From assembly GCA_963761005.1 (NCBI GenBank), contig CAVXFK010000013.1, positions 186,001 to 250,000 on the forward strand: 64,000 bases of DNA. Direction: 5' to 3'. Made by a program: the position numbers and the translations under genes. This DNA comes from DASWJZ01 sp963761005 (GTDB lineage: Bacteria; Pseudomonadota; Alphaproteobacteria; Rhizobiales; Afifellaceae). Positions 25,526 to 33,948 of this stretch are shown in pieces (within the stretch, counting starts at the first letter, position 1; every line of letters begins with the position of its first letter). The notes under the pieces were generated by a model. The model did not search any database and was not told the origin of the DNA. It saw nothing but the letters and a program-made list of their open reading frames with translations.

Positions 25526-26088
25526 ATGACCGGCCGGGTTGTCGAGACGACGGTGACCTATCTCGCCATGCAGGCGCGCCCCGCGCAGTTTCCGCCGATG
25601 CCGAGCGCCCCGCGTCTCGCCTTGATGAAGGCCGAGAAGATCCCGCTCCACTTCTACCGATACCTCTACTCCGCGGTCGGCGGAAGCTGGCTCTGGGTAG
25701 AGCGGCTCGCGCTCACCGACGAGGAGCTTTCCAAGAAATTCATGCCGCTGGGATCAATGTCTTCGTGCTTTACGCCAACGGCTCGCCGGCCGGCTACTAC
25801 GAGCTCGACCGCCGCGATCCGTTGAGCACGCGCCTTGTCTATTTCGGCCTGATGCCGGAATGGACCGGCATGCGCATCGGACCATGGTTTCTCGGTTCGG
25901 CGGTGGCTGAAGCCTTCTCGCGCCGCACCAGGGAGATCAGGGTCAACACCTGCACGCTCGACCACCCGGCCGCGCTTCCGCTCTATCAGCGGCTCGGCTT
26001 CACGCCTGTCAGGCGTGAGCACCGCCAGATCAGGGTCCCGGCAGGCATCCCGGTTCCTGGTCATATTGCTGCCCGCATGCAACTGTGA
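25526..26088 (+). pseudogene. GNAT-family N-acetyltransferase, frameshifted
   Basis: A probable acetyltransferase of the GNAT superfamily. The N-terminal part (YLYSAVGGSWLWVERLALTDEELSKK) and the C-terminal part (IHAAGINVFVLYANG, PAGYYELD, LMPEWTGMRIGPWFL as the acetyl-CoA region, LYQRLGFTPVRRE) are in different frames. Adding one A to the AAA at 25736-25738 joins them into 187 residues. The same A-run loss occurs in the dehydratase gene at 15559. It lies 10 bases after sseA and closes the cysK-alaX-sseA-GNAT series. The substrate is unknown. Confidence 0.8.
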
Positions 26089-26152
26089 ACACGGAACCGC
26101 TGCGGGTGAGCTACGTTCCCGCTTCGACCGAGGGGGCTTGGTCAACGGGGAA

Positions 26153-28042
26153 ATGATTCCTATGCGATTTCAATTCTTGTTGCTTGCCGGCGCTGTTCTT
26201 CCCTTTGCGCTGAACTGCCCGGCACTCGCGCTCGAGCCCTCCTCGGCAACGCCTCTTCAGCTTGCACAGACCGACGCACAGCCCTGCCCGGAGGGACAGG
26301 AGTGTCCGCCGCCCGCCGAGCAGCCGCCCGCGGAGCAACCTCCTGCGGCGCAGCCGCCGGCGGAGCAACCGCCTGCGGAAACACCTCCGGCCGAGCAGCC
26401 TCCCGCCGCAGCCGCCCCAGCGGAGCAGCCGCCGGCTCAAGAACAGCAGCCTGCCACGGAAACCCCTCCGCCGGCACAGCCACCTGCGGCGCAGCCACCG
26501 GCTGAGCAACCACCGGCCGAGCAGCCTCCTGCGGCGCAACCACAGCAGCAGGAGCAGCCGCCCGCCGAGCAGCCACCGGCCGAGCAGCCGCCGCCCGCCG
26601 AGCAACCGCCGGCGGCACAGCCACAGCAGCAGGAGCAGCCCCCGGCGGAGCAGCCGCCCACCCAGGAAGGGCAGCCCGGTCCCGAGCAGCCTGGTCCGGA
26701 ACAAACGCAGCAGGCGCCGGCGCAACAGCAACAACCGGCCGCGGAGCAGGCTCAGCCGGAGCAAACCACGACCGAGCAGCCCGCCCCGGCCGAACAGCCC
26801 ACGCCGCAGAACGCGCGCAGGCGGGAGCATCAGCAGCAGCAACAGCAAGAAGGCGCAGGCCAGCAGCAGCCGCAGGCCCAGCCGCCGGCACAGCAGGAAG
26901 CCGTGCAGCCGCCCGCGCCGTCGACGCAGCCGGCCGCACAGGACACGACCGTTGAGCAGCAGCTCAACGCGCAGGGCGATACCGAGGAGGCAAAGAAGGT
27001 CCGCTCGCTCCGTGATCGCCTGCTCAATCAGTTGCAGCAGGCGATCGGCGCGCAGCCCGAGCAGCGGCAACAGCCGCAGCGGGAGCAGACCAACAACAAC
27101 CGGCGTGACCGCAATCGCGAGACCAACCGCGACAACCAGAACGACGGCCAGAACGACGGCTTGTGGAACCGCGACCAGAACCGCGGCGACGTGGTTGAGC
27201 GCCGCAGCGGCCGCATCATCATCGATCTCGGCAACGGCAACCTCTCCGTGGAGCAGGTCGTGCCGGACGAGGGCGGCCGACTGCTCTACGGCGCCGACGA
27301 CGTCGAGGTCCAGGACCTCCCGCACGGCCGCACGCGCACGATCTTGCATCGGCCGGGCGGCGTCGACATCGTCACGATCCGGGACCGCGACGGCAACATC
27401 GTGAAGCGCAGCCGCTTCATGCCGGACGGACGCGAGATCGTGCTGATCGACAACCGCTATCCGGACAGCCAGGCGGCGCCGCCACCGGCGGTCCTCAACG
27501 ACGTGCCGCCGCCGCGCGTGCGCATCCCGCGTGACCGCTACATCGTCGATCTCGGCCATGCCTCCGACGACGACATTCGCCGGACGCTACTCGCGCCGCC
27601 GGTGCAGCCCCTGACGCGCCGCTACACGCTCGACCAGGTGCTCAGGAACCAGCAGGTGCGCGCCTACTCGCCGCGCATCGACCTTGACACGATCACCTTC
27701 GACTTCGGCAGCGCCACGATCGGCAACGACCAGATGGGCTCGCTAAACGCGCTCGGACGGGTGATGGAACAGGTGATCGCCGACAACCCCGATGAGGTCT
27801 ACCTGATCGAAGGGCACACCGACGCCGTCGGCTCCGACTACGACAACCTGATCCTCTCCGATCAGCGCGCCGAGGCCGTGGCGACCGCGCTATCGCAGAA
27901 CTTCGACATCCCGCCGGAGAACCTCGTCACCGAGGGCTACGGCGAGCAGTTCCTGAAGATCGACACACAGGGGCCGGAGCGACAGAACCGCCGCGCTACC
28001 ATACGCCGCGTGACTGACCTTCTGCAGGCGCGGAACCGCTAG
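26153..28042 (+). CDS. OmpA-family protein with long Pro/Glu/Gln-rich region
   Basis: A 629-residue secreted or outer-membrane-associated protein. The signal peptide is about residues 1-27 (MRFQFLLLAGAVLPFALNCPALA). A low-complexity region of repeated AEQPPA / AAQPP / QQQEQPP units fills about residues 45-300, followed by a charged Asn/Arg-rich stretch, a beta-rich middle domain (RRSGRIIIDLGNGNLSVEQV) and a C-terminal OmpA peptidoglycan-binding domain with ITFDFGSATI, EGHTDAVGSDYDN and LSDQRAEAVA. Start ATG 26153 follows GGGGAA; ATG 26162 is possible. The Pro-rich part probably spans the periplasm or protrudes. The gene is monocistronic and ends at a strong terminator. Confidence 0.88.
   Translation: MIPMRFQFLLLAGAVLPFALNCPALALEPSSATPLQLAQTDAQPCPEGQECPPPAEQPPAEQPPAAQPPAEQPPAETPPAEQPPAAAAPAEQPPAQEQQPATETPPPAQPPAAQPPAEQPPAEQPPAAQPQQQEQPPAEQPPAEQPPPAEQPPAAQPQQQEQPPAEQPPTQEGQPGPEQPGPEQTQQAPAQQQQPAAEQAQPEQTTTEQPAPAEQPTPQNARRREHQQQQQQEGAGQQQPQAQPPAQQEAVQPPAPSTQPAAQDTTVEQQLNAQGDTEEAKKVRSLRDRLLNQLQQAIGAQPEQRQQPQREQTNNNRRDRNRETNRDNQNDGQNDGLWNRDQNRGDVVERRSGRIIIDLGNGNLSVEQVVPDEGGRLLYGADDVEVQDLPHGRTRTILHRPGGVDIVTIRDRDGNIVKRSRFMPDGREIVLIDNRYPDSQAAPPPAVLNDVPPPRVRIPRDRYIVDLGHASDDDIRRTLLAPPVQPLTRRYTLDQVLRNQQVRAYSPRIDLDTITFDFGSATIGNDQMGSLNALGRVMEQVIADNPDEVYLIEGHTDAVGSDYDNLILSDQRAEAVATALSQNFDIPPENLVTEGYGEQFLKIDTQGPERQNRRATIRRVTDLLQARNR
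26300..26900 (+). repeat. Degenerate tandem repeats coding for Pro/Glu/Ala/Gln units
   Basis: Short repeats based on GAGCAGCC(G/A)CC, GCGGCGCAGCC and CAGCAGCAGGAGCAGCC. A longer unit, roughly 26538-26575 and again at 26611-26648 (AAQPQQQEQPPAEQPP in the protein), is nearly duplicated. Such tracts expand and contract by slippage and are hard to assemble, so the exact copy number is uncertain. Confidence 0.7.
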
Positions 28043-28064
28043 TAACCGCCTTCGGACAAGAACG

Positions 28065-28097
28065 AGCGCCCGGGCCCGGCCCCGGGCGCTTCGCTTT
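28065..28097 (+). terminator. Rho-independent terminator after the OmpA-family gene
   Basis: A 10-bp perfect stem AGCGCCCGGG (28065-28074) / CCCGGGCGCT (28081-28090) with loop CCCGGC, followed by TCGCTTTC, 22 bases after the stop codon. Confidence 0.85.
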
Positions 28098-28156
28098 CAC
28101 TGACGTGTGCGGAGCGTCTTGCTTTTGCGCTGTCGGGTCGCCTAGACGCTCGCGCA

Positions 28157-30055
28157 ATGCTTCAGATCACCGATCTCACCCTCCGCATTGCCGGCCGCCC
28201 GCTGATTGAGGGCGCCAGCCTGACGCTGCCGTCGGGCGCCAAGGCGGGTCTCGTCGGCAGGAACGGCGCCGGCAAGACGACGCTCTTCCGCGCCATCGTC
28301 GGCGACATCGCGCCGGATGCTGGCTCGATCTCATTGCCGAAGGGGACGCGCATCGGCCGGGTCGAGCAGGAGGCGCCGAGCGGGCCGCGGTCGTTGATCG
28401 AGACGGTGCTCGCGGCCGATCGCGAGCGCACGACGCTCCTCGCCGAGGCCGAGCGTGCGCATGATCCCAATCGCATCGCCGAAATCCATATGCGCCTCAA
28501 CGACATCGGCGCGCATGCCGCGGAGGCGCGCGCCGCGCGCATCCTCGCCGGCCTCGGCTTCGACGCCGCCGCCCAGGCCCGCCCCTGCTCGGATTTCTCC
28601 GGTGGCTGGCGCATGCGCGTCGCCCTTGCCGCGCTCCTCTTCGACGAGCCGGATCTTCTGCTCCTCGACGAGCCGACCAACTACCTCGATCTCGAAGGCA
28701 CGCTGTGGCTTGAGCGCTATCTGGCGCGCTACCCCCACACCGTCATCGTCATCAGCCACGACCGCGATCTTCTGAACACGGCCGTCGAATCGATCGTCCA
28801 TCTCGCCGAACGGAAGCTGACGCTCTGGCGCGGCAGCTACGATTCCTTCGAGCGGCAGTATCGCGAGCGGCAGGCGCTGCAGGAGAAGCAGCGGCAGAAG
28901 CAGATGGCGGAGCGCAAGCACATGCAGGCCTTCGTCGACCGCTTCCGCTACAAGGCCTCGAAGGCGCGCCAGGCGCAGTCGCGGCTCAAAGCCATCGCCA
29001 GGCTGCAGCCGATCGCCGAGATCACGCAGGAGCACGCGATCCCCTTCCGCTTCCCCGATCCGGAGAAGCCGCTGTCGCCGCCGATCATCCGCATGGAGGG
29101 GGTCTCCGTTGGCTACGCGCCGGGCCATCCGGTGCTCTCGCACCTCGACCTACGGATCGACGACGACGACCGGATCGCGCTGCTCGGCCAGAACGGCAAC
29201 GGCAAGTCGACCTTCGCCAAGCTCGTCGCGGAGAAGCTCGCGCCCGAGACCGGCGCGGTCACCCGCGCCCCAAAGCTCAGAATCGGGTTCTTCGCGCAGC
29301 ATCAGCTTGACGAGCTGCGGCCCGCGCTCTCAGCCTACGACCACGTGCGCGCGCTGATGCCCGGCGCGCCGGAGGCGAAGGTGCGCGCCCGCACGGCCCA
29401 AATGGGCCTCACCACCGAGAAGATGGCAACCGCGGCAGAGAACCTTTCCGGCGGCGAGAAGGCACGCCTCATGATGGGGCTCGCCGCCTTCGGCGCACCC
29501 AACCTCCTGATCCTCGACGAGCCGACCAACCACCTCGACATCGACAGCCGCGAGGCGCTTGTGCATGCGCTCAACGACTATTCGGGCGCGGTCATCCTGA
29601 TCACCCACGACCGCCACCTGATCGAGGCGTGCGCCGACCGGCTCTGGCTCGTCGCGGACAGCACGGTCAAACCCTTCGACGGCGACATCGAGGACTATCG
29701 CAGGCAGGTTCTCGGCATCGCGCCAGCGGCTAGGACCGAAGACGCGTCGCCGAAGCCGCAGCCGTCGCAGTCACAGAAGGACGCGCGGCGCGAGGCTGCG
29801 CAGCGCCGCGAGGCGCTCGCGCCGCTCCGCAAGAAGATCAAGGACTGCGAGCGGCGGATCGAAAAGCTCCGCGCCGAGATCGACGATTTTGAGCGCAAGC
29901 TCGCCGCGCCCGATCTCTACGCGAGTGATCCCGACGGCGCGGCGCGGCTTGCGAAAGCGCGCGCCGAGCGGGTGCACGATTTCGCCCGCGCCGAGTCGGA
30001 CTGGCTCGACCTGTCGGCCGAGCTTGAAGCACAGGAGGAAGCCGTCGCCGGCTAA
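28157..30055 (+). CDS. ABC-F family ATPase (Uup/YheS type)
   Basis: A 632-residue soluble protein with two ABC ATPase domains and no membrane part. Domain 1: Walker A GRNGAGKTT, signature FSGGWRMRVALA, Walker B LLLLDEPTNYLD. A charged helical linker (about residues 230-290, RQKQMAERKHMQAFVDRFRYKASKARQAQS) matches the P-site tRNA-interaction motif position. Domain 2: GQNGNGKST, LSGGEKARLMMG, LLILDEPTNHLD. A C-terminal coiled coil (about 540-630) is rich in Arg/Glu/Ala. ABC-F proteins act on the ribosome. The coiled-coil tail suggests the YheS or Uup branch rather than EttA, but the paralogue cannot be fixed by eye. Confidence 0.92.
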   Translation: MLQITDLTLRIAGRPLIEGASLTLPSGAKAGLVGRNGAGKTTLFRAIVGDIAPDAGSISLPKGTRIGRVEQEAPSGPRSLIETVLAADRERTTLLAEAERAHDPNRIAEIHMRLNDIGAHAAEARAARILAGLGFDAAAQARPCSDFSGGWRMRVALAALLFDEPDLLLLDEPTNYLDLEGTLWLERYLARYPHTVIVISHDRDLLNTAVESIVHLAERKLTLWRGSYDSFERQYRERQALQEKQRQKQMAERKHMQAFVDRFRYKASKARQAQSRLKAIARLQPIAEITQEHAIPFRFPDPEKPLSPPIIRMEGVSVGYAPGHPVLSHLDLRIDDDDRIALLGQNGNGKSTFAKLVAEKLAPETGAVTRAPKLRIGFFAQHQLDELRPALSAYDHVRALMPGAPEAKVRARTAQMGLTTEKMATAAENLSGGEKARLMMGLAAFGAPNLLILDEPTNHLDIDSREALVHALNDYSGAVILITHDRHLIEACADRLWLVADSTVKPFDGDIEDYRRQVLGIAPAARTEDASPKPQPSQSQKDARREAAQRREALAPLRKKIKDCERRIEKLRAEIDDFERKLAAPDLYASDPDGAARLAKARAERVHDFARAESDWLDLSAELEAQEEAVAG

Positions 30056-30057
30056 GC

Positions 30058-30516
30058 TTAGTGGGCGAGCTTGTAGCCGAAGTCGTATTCAGTGCCCTCG
30101 GCGTTCCGCGCGTGGAGACTCATCTCGCCTTTGGCGCCCGCGTAGGTGCCGGTCCCGCCGGTCACGGCGAGCACGGAATCGCCGGCGTCGAGATAAGGCC
30201 CTTCGACCGTGATCTGGCCATCCTTCAACGACAGCGTCCAAAAACATTCCCAGGCGACGCCGACGACCGTGCGCACGCACCAGCCGTTGTCGGTGCCGAC
30301 CTGGCTCTTGTTCGCCTCGTCGAAGACCAGGTTCGCGAAAGTCAGAATATCGCCGACGCTATCGTCCTCATCGCCCGTGTCGGTGACTGTGTCGGAGCTG
30401 GCGTGCTCGACAAACTTCATCGACTGCATGTCGGCAGCGGTGGCGACCCCGCCTGCGTTGAGCACGACGAAGCCGGCCGCCGCGGCGAAAGCGGCGAGAC
30501 GCGAAAGTGTGAACAT
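30058..30516 (-). CDS. Secreted protein with allene-oxide-cyclase/dirigent-like barrel
   Basis: A 152-residue protein starting at ATG 30514-30516 behind GGGAGGTCC. The signal peptide is residues 1-28 (cut after TAA). The mature part has VGDILTFANLVFDEANKSQVG, then Cys residues in NGWCVRTV and WECFWTLSL, then GQITVEGPYLD and GGTGTYAGAKGEMSL. This order of motifs matches the AOC-barrel-like/dirigent-like families found in plants and some bacteria. Two cysteines may form a disulfide. Bacterial members are uncharacterised, so only fold and export are suggested. It converges on the ABC-F gene with two bases between the stop codons. Confidence 0.7.
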   Translation of the reverse strand: MFTLSRLAAFAAAAGFVVLNAGGVATAADMQSMKFVEHASSDTVTDTGDEDDSVGDILTFANLVFDEANKSQVGTDNGWCVRTVVGVAWECFWTLSLKDGQITVEGPYLDAGDSVLAVTGGTGTYAGAKGEMSLHARNAEGTEYDFGYKLAH

Positions 30517-30615
30517 GGAAAGGACCTCCCAACACGGCACGCGGACGGCGCCGGGCAATGGCAGGCTACTCCCCGCGCGAAGGACTTTGAAGATGGCTCT
30601 CGGGGAGCGGCAGTC

Positions 30616-31065
30616 TCAGCCCTGCTTCGCCCAGCGTCCGTTCTCGTCCTGCCGCCAATATGTGGCGTCGTGGCCGCCGGCGCGCGCTGCCTTCCAGGCC
30701 TCGCGCGAGCGCGCGACCGCCGCGCTGTCCGCCGCATCGAAGACGAAGACAGTGCGGTCGTAGCCTCCGAGGTCGGGCGCGTCCGCCCCGTCGACGAGGA
30801 AGCGGACCGTCGCGGCGTTCGGATTGTCGTCGCCGGTCGTCAGAAAGATCGGTTGCTTTTCCGCGTTTCCGTCGGCGGCCGTGCCGTGCGGGAGGAACGA
30901 GACATCGTCGTAGGACCAGAGATGCGCGTTGAGCGCCTCAAGCCGCTCCTCCGAGCCGATTTTGACCAAGGCGCGCCAGCCCCGATCAAGGCTCCGCTGA
31001 AGCAGCCCCGGCAGCGCCGCCTCAAGCGACTGCCGCTCCAACTGATAGAAGAGGACCTCGGCCAC
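30616..31065 (-). CDS. holC: DNA polymerase III chi subunit
   Basis: A 149-residue HolC protein, part of the clamp-loader complex that contacts single-strand binding protein. Family features are EVLFYQLERQSLEAALPGLLQRSL at the N-terminus, LVKIGSEERLEALNAHLWSYDD, FLPHGTA and PIFLTTGDDNPNAATVRFLVDG. Start GTG 31063-31065 follows GGGAG and is chosen because homologues begin at AEVLFY; an upstream in-frame start would lie inside pepA. It follows pepA by 10 bases on the same strand, the usual arrangement in alphaproteobacteria. Confidence 0.93.
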   Translation of the reverse strand: MAEVLFYQLERQSLEAALPGLLQRSLDRGWRALVKIGSEERLEALNAHLWSYDDVSFLPHGTAADGNAEKQPIFLTTGDDNPNAATVRFLVDGADAPDLGGYDRTVFVFDAADSAAVARSREAWKAARAGGHDATYWRQDENGRWAKQG

Positions 31066-31075
31066 CGAGCTCCCG

Positions 31076-32581
31076 CTACCTCCGCCGCTCGTGGTGTGCG
31101 CGGACAAATTCGTTCAGGAGCCGCACGCCCCAGCCGGACGCCCACGACTGGTTGGTCTCCGTTGCCGGCGATCCCATCGCTGTGCCGGCGACGTCGAGGT
31201 GCGCCCACGGCGTGTCGTTCTCGACGAACCGTCCGATGAACTGCGCACCGGTGATCGCGCCGGCGTGCCGGCCGCCGATGTTCTTCATGTCGGCGTTCTT
31301 GGAGTCGATCAGCTTGTCGTATTCGGCGCCGAGCGGCATGCGCCACACCTTTTCGCCGGTCGCGGTGCCAGCCTCCGTCAGCTCTTTCGCAAGGTCGTCG
31401 TTGTTCGAGAAGAGCCCCGCATGCTGGTTGCCGAGCGCAACCAGAATGGCGCCGGTCAGCGTAGCGAGATCGACCATTGCCGTCGGCTTGTCGCTCTTCT
31501 GCACGTAGGTCAGCAGATCGGCGAGGACGAGCCGGCCTTCGGCGTCCGTGTTCAGGACCTCGATCGTCTGCCCCGACATGGAGGTCACGATGTCGCCCGG
31601 CCGCTGCGCCTTGCCGTCCGGCATGTTCTCGACCAGCCCGACGATCCCGACGGCGTTCACCTTCGCCTGCCGGAGCGCGAGCGTGCGCATGAGGCCCGAC
31701 ACCGCGGCGGCGCCACCCATGTCACCCTTCATGTCCTCCATGCCCGCGGCCGGCTTGATCGAGATGCCGCCGGTGTCGAAGACTACGCCCTTCCCCACGA
31801 ACGCGACCGGCTTCTCCTTCTCGCGCCCGCCCCACCAATGCATGAGGACAACGCGCGGCGGCCGTTCCGAACCCTGCGCCACGCCGAGGAGCGCCCCCAT
31901 CTTGGCGCGCCGCATCTCGGCCTCGCCGAGGACCTTCACGTCGACACCGAGCTTCGCGAGCCCCTTCAGGTGCTCGGCAAACTCGACCGGCCCGAGGGCG
32001 TTCGCGGGCTCATTCACAAGATCGCGCGCAAACGCCACGCCTTCCGCTACGGCGGAGGCGGCCGTCCAGGCCCGCTCCGCCGCGGTCGGATTGGCCGTCG
32101 CGATTGCGAATTGCCGCGTCTTGGGAGTCTCCTCGTCCTCCTTCTTCTTGGTCTTGTATTTGTCGAAGCTGTAGGTGCGGAGCTTGATGCCAAGGGCGAC
32201 ATCGGCCGCCTCCTGGGCGGAGACCGCCTGCCCGTCCGGCCGCTCAAGGATCACAGTCACGGCGGTCGCGCTTCCAACGACCGCAGGGATCGTGCCGCCG
32301 AGTTTCAGCCAATCCTGCGGTGTCAGCTTTGACGGGTCGCCAAGGCCAAGAAACACGATCCGATCGAGATCGGAGCCCGCCGGGGCAAGGAGTTGCAGGG
32401 GTTTCAAGGCCGCCCCCTTGAATTTCGCGGCCGCCGCGGCCTTTGCGAACCGCTCGCCGATGGCCTCATCGAGGGCCTGCGAGCGGCGGCCGAGTTTCAG
32501 GCTTTTGTCGGTCAGGACGACGGCCGAGCCGGAGTCTGGCGCAGCAATCTTTGTGAATTTGATCTCGACTCGGTCGGCCAT
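31076..32581 (-). CDS. pepA: Leucyl aminopeptidase
   Basis: A 501-residue M17 metallo-aminopeptidase that removes N-terminal residues from peptides; in E. coli it also binds DNA. The C-terminal catalytic domain shows the zinc ligands in VGKGVVFDTGGISIKPAAGM (Lys and Asp) and in the family signature NTDAEGRLVLAD. MKGDMGGAAAV is also conserved. The N-terminal regulatory domain (about residues 1-170) is the more variable part. A 170-bp divergent region separates it from lptF, a common neighbour in Rhizobiales. Confidence 0.96.
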   Translation of the reverse strand: MADRVEIKFTKIAAPDSGSAVVLTDKSLKLGRRSQALDEAIGERFAKAAAAAKFKGAALKPLQLLAPAGSDLDRIVFLGLGDPSKLTPQDWLKLGGTIPAVVGSATAVTVILERPDGQAVSAQEAADVALGIKLRTYSFDKYKTKKKEDEETPKTRQFAIATANPTAAERAWTAASAVAEGVAFARDLVNEPANALGPVEFAEHLKGLAKLGVDVKVLGEAEMRRAKMGALLGVAQGSERPPRVVLMHWWGGREKEKPVAFVGKGVVFDTGGISIKPAAGMEDMKGDMGGAAAVSGLMRTLALRQAKVNAVGIVGLVENMPDGKAQRPGDIVTSMSGQTIEVLNTDAEGRLVLADLLTYVQKSDKPTAMVDLATLTGAILVALGNQHAGLFSNNDDLAKELTEAGTATGEKVWRMPLGAEYDKLIDSKNADMKNIGGRHAGAITGAQFIGRFVENDTPWAHLDVAGTAMGSPATETNQSWASGWGVRLLNEFVRAHHERRR

Positions 32582-32751
32582 TGAATTGCCTCACGGATTT
32601 GAACAGGCTTCATATTCCAGGTTCGGGATAACAGGGCCCGGGTAGCCGGCGTCAAGTGCGGCGAGTGACCGGGTGGCTGGGAGTGCGCTGTGTTTAGACC
32701 GTCGACCGGAGCCGCCGGCCGGCCGGGATCGGCCATTTGGGGCATGGGGTG

Positions 32752-33948
32752 ATGCCGCTTATCGAGCGCTATGTGCTGCGGCGGGCGGCCAACATCTTCC
32801 TCCTCGCGCTGTTCGCGGTGACCGGCACGCTTTGGGTCACCCAGGTGCTCGGCCGGCTGGACGTTGTCACCTCGAAGGGGCAGGCGATATGGACCTTCCT
32901 CTTGATGACGATCCTGGCGCTGCCCGCTTTGATCCAGGCGGTCGCGCCAATCGCATTCCTTGCCGCGGCAATCCTGACGCTGAACGGCCTCACCAACGAC
33001 AGCGAGCTCCCTGTTATCGCCGCAGCAGGCGCCGCGCGCAGCGCTGTGAGCCGCCCGATCCTCGTCCTCGGCCTCTTCGTGACGCTGGGTGTCGCGATCT
33101 CCTACCACGTCATCGCCCCGGCAAGCCTCGCAGCGCTTCGCGAAATACTCACGCATATCCACGCTGACGTCATAGCTGCCCTCGTCCAGGACGGCGGCTT
33201 CCGCTCCGTCGACCAGGGCCTCACCATGCACATCCGCGAGAAGGCGCCGGACGGCAGCTTCCACGACATCTTCGTCAGCGACGACCGTAACCCAAAAGAG
33301 ACTGTGCAATACAACGCCGTACAGGGCGTGCTTCTGGAGCGCCCCGAAGGCTCTTTCCTTGTTCTGCAAAACGGCGACCTGATCAGGCAGGACCGCGTCA
33401 GCGGCGAGACGAATGTCGTCAACTTCCAGACCTACGCGCTCGATTTGAGTCAGCTCGGTCCCCCGAACGCCAACGCCCTCTATCGGGCACGTGAGCGATC
33501 GACGCTTTACCTTGTCGAGCCCGACCCGGGTGATTCCACGATCAAGCCGGATTCCGTCAGGGTCTTGTTCGAGCTCAACAACCGCGTGGCCGCCCCACTC
33601 TACACGCTGGTCTTTGCGCTCTTTGCCCTCGCGTTTCTCGGGCGTCCCCGCACCAACCGCCAGGACCGAAGTTTTGCGATCGCAGCATGCGTTTTGCTGT
33701 GCACGGCGTTTCGAGCCGCCGGCTTCGCCACCGCCTCTGTTGCATTGAACTCGCCGGCCGCAATTCCATTGCTCTACGCGATTCCGGTCTCGGGGATCGG
33801 ACTCGGCGTGGCAGCGATGCTTCTCGATGCCCGCTTGCCAACGCCACGCTTCGTCGAAGCCGGCTTGGATCGACTGCTCGGCATGATGCGGCGGATATTT
33901 CGTCCGCGCTTCGCTCCGGCGGGCGCCGGTGTCGATGGTGGGCCATGA
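32752..33948 (+). CDS. lptF: Lipopolysaccharide export permease LptF
   Basis: A 398-residue inner-membrane protein of the LptF/LptG (YjgP/YjgQ) family. With LptG and the ATPase LptB it extracts lipopolysaccharide from the inner membrane and hands it to LptC. The N-terminus MPLIERYVLRRAANIF with the first TM helix, two further TM helices before residue 120, a periplasmic beta-jellyroll (about 140-270) and three C-terminal TM helices are all visible. ATG 32752 fits homologues. The stop overlaps lptG by ATGA. It opens an envelope-biogenesis operon that runs to ksgA. Confidence 0.94.
   Translation: MPLIERYVLRRAANIFLLALFAVTGTLWVTQVLGRLDVVTSKGQAIWTFLLMTILALPALIQAVAPIAFLAAAILTLNGLTNDSELPVIAAAGAARSAVSRPILVLGLFVTLGVAISYHVIAPASLAALREILTHIHADVIAALVQDGGFRSVDQGLTMHIREKAPDGSFHDIFVSDDRNPKETVQYNAVQGVLLERPEGSFLVLQNGDLIRQDRVSGETNVVNFQTYALDLSQLGPPNANALYRARERSTLYLVEPDPGDSTIKPDSVRVLFELNNRVAAPLYTLVFALFALAFLGRPRTNRQDRSFAIAACVLLCTAFRAAGFATASVALNSPAAIPLLYAIPVSGIGLGVAAMLLDARLPTPRFVEAGLDRLLGMMRRIFRPRFAPAGAGVDGGP

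Noticed and set aside
26300..26900. Repeat array that might be mistaken for CRISPR or a VNTR locus
   Set aside because: The repeats are degenerate, have no unique spacers, and are in frame with an OmpA-family protein as Pro/Glu/Gln units.
26111..27559. Long minus-strand open frame opposite the OmpA-family gene
   Set aside because: Arg/Leu-rich low-complexity mirror of the Pro/Gln repeats, with no ribosome site and no homologous pattern.
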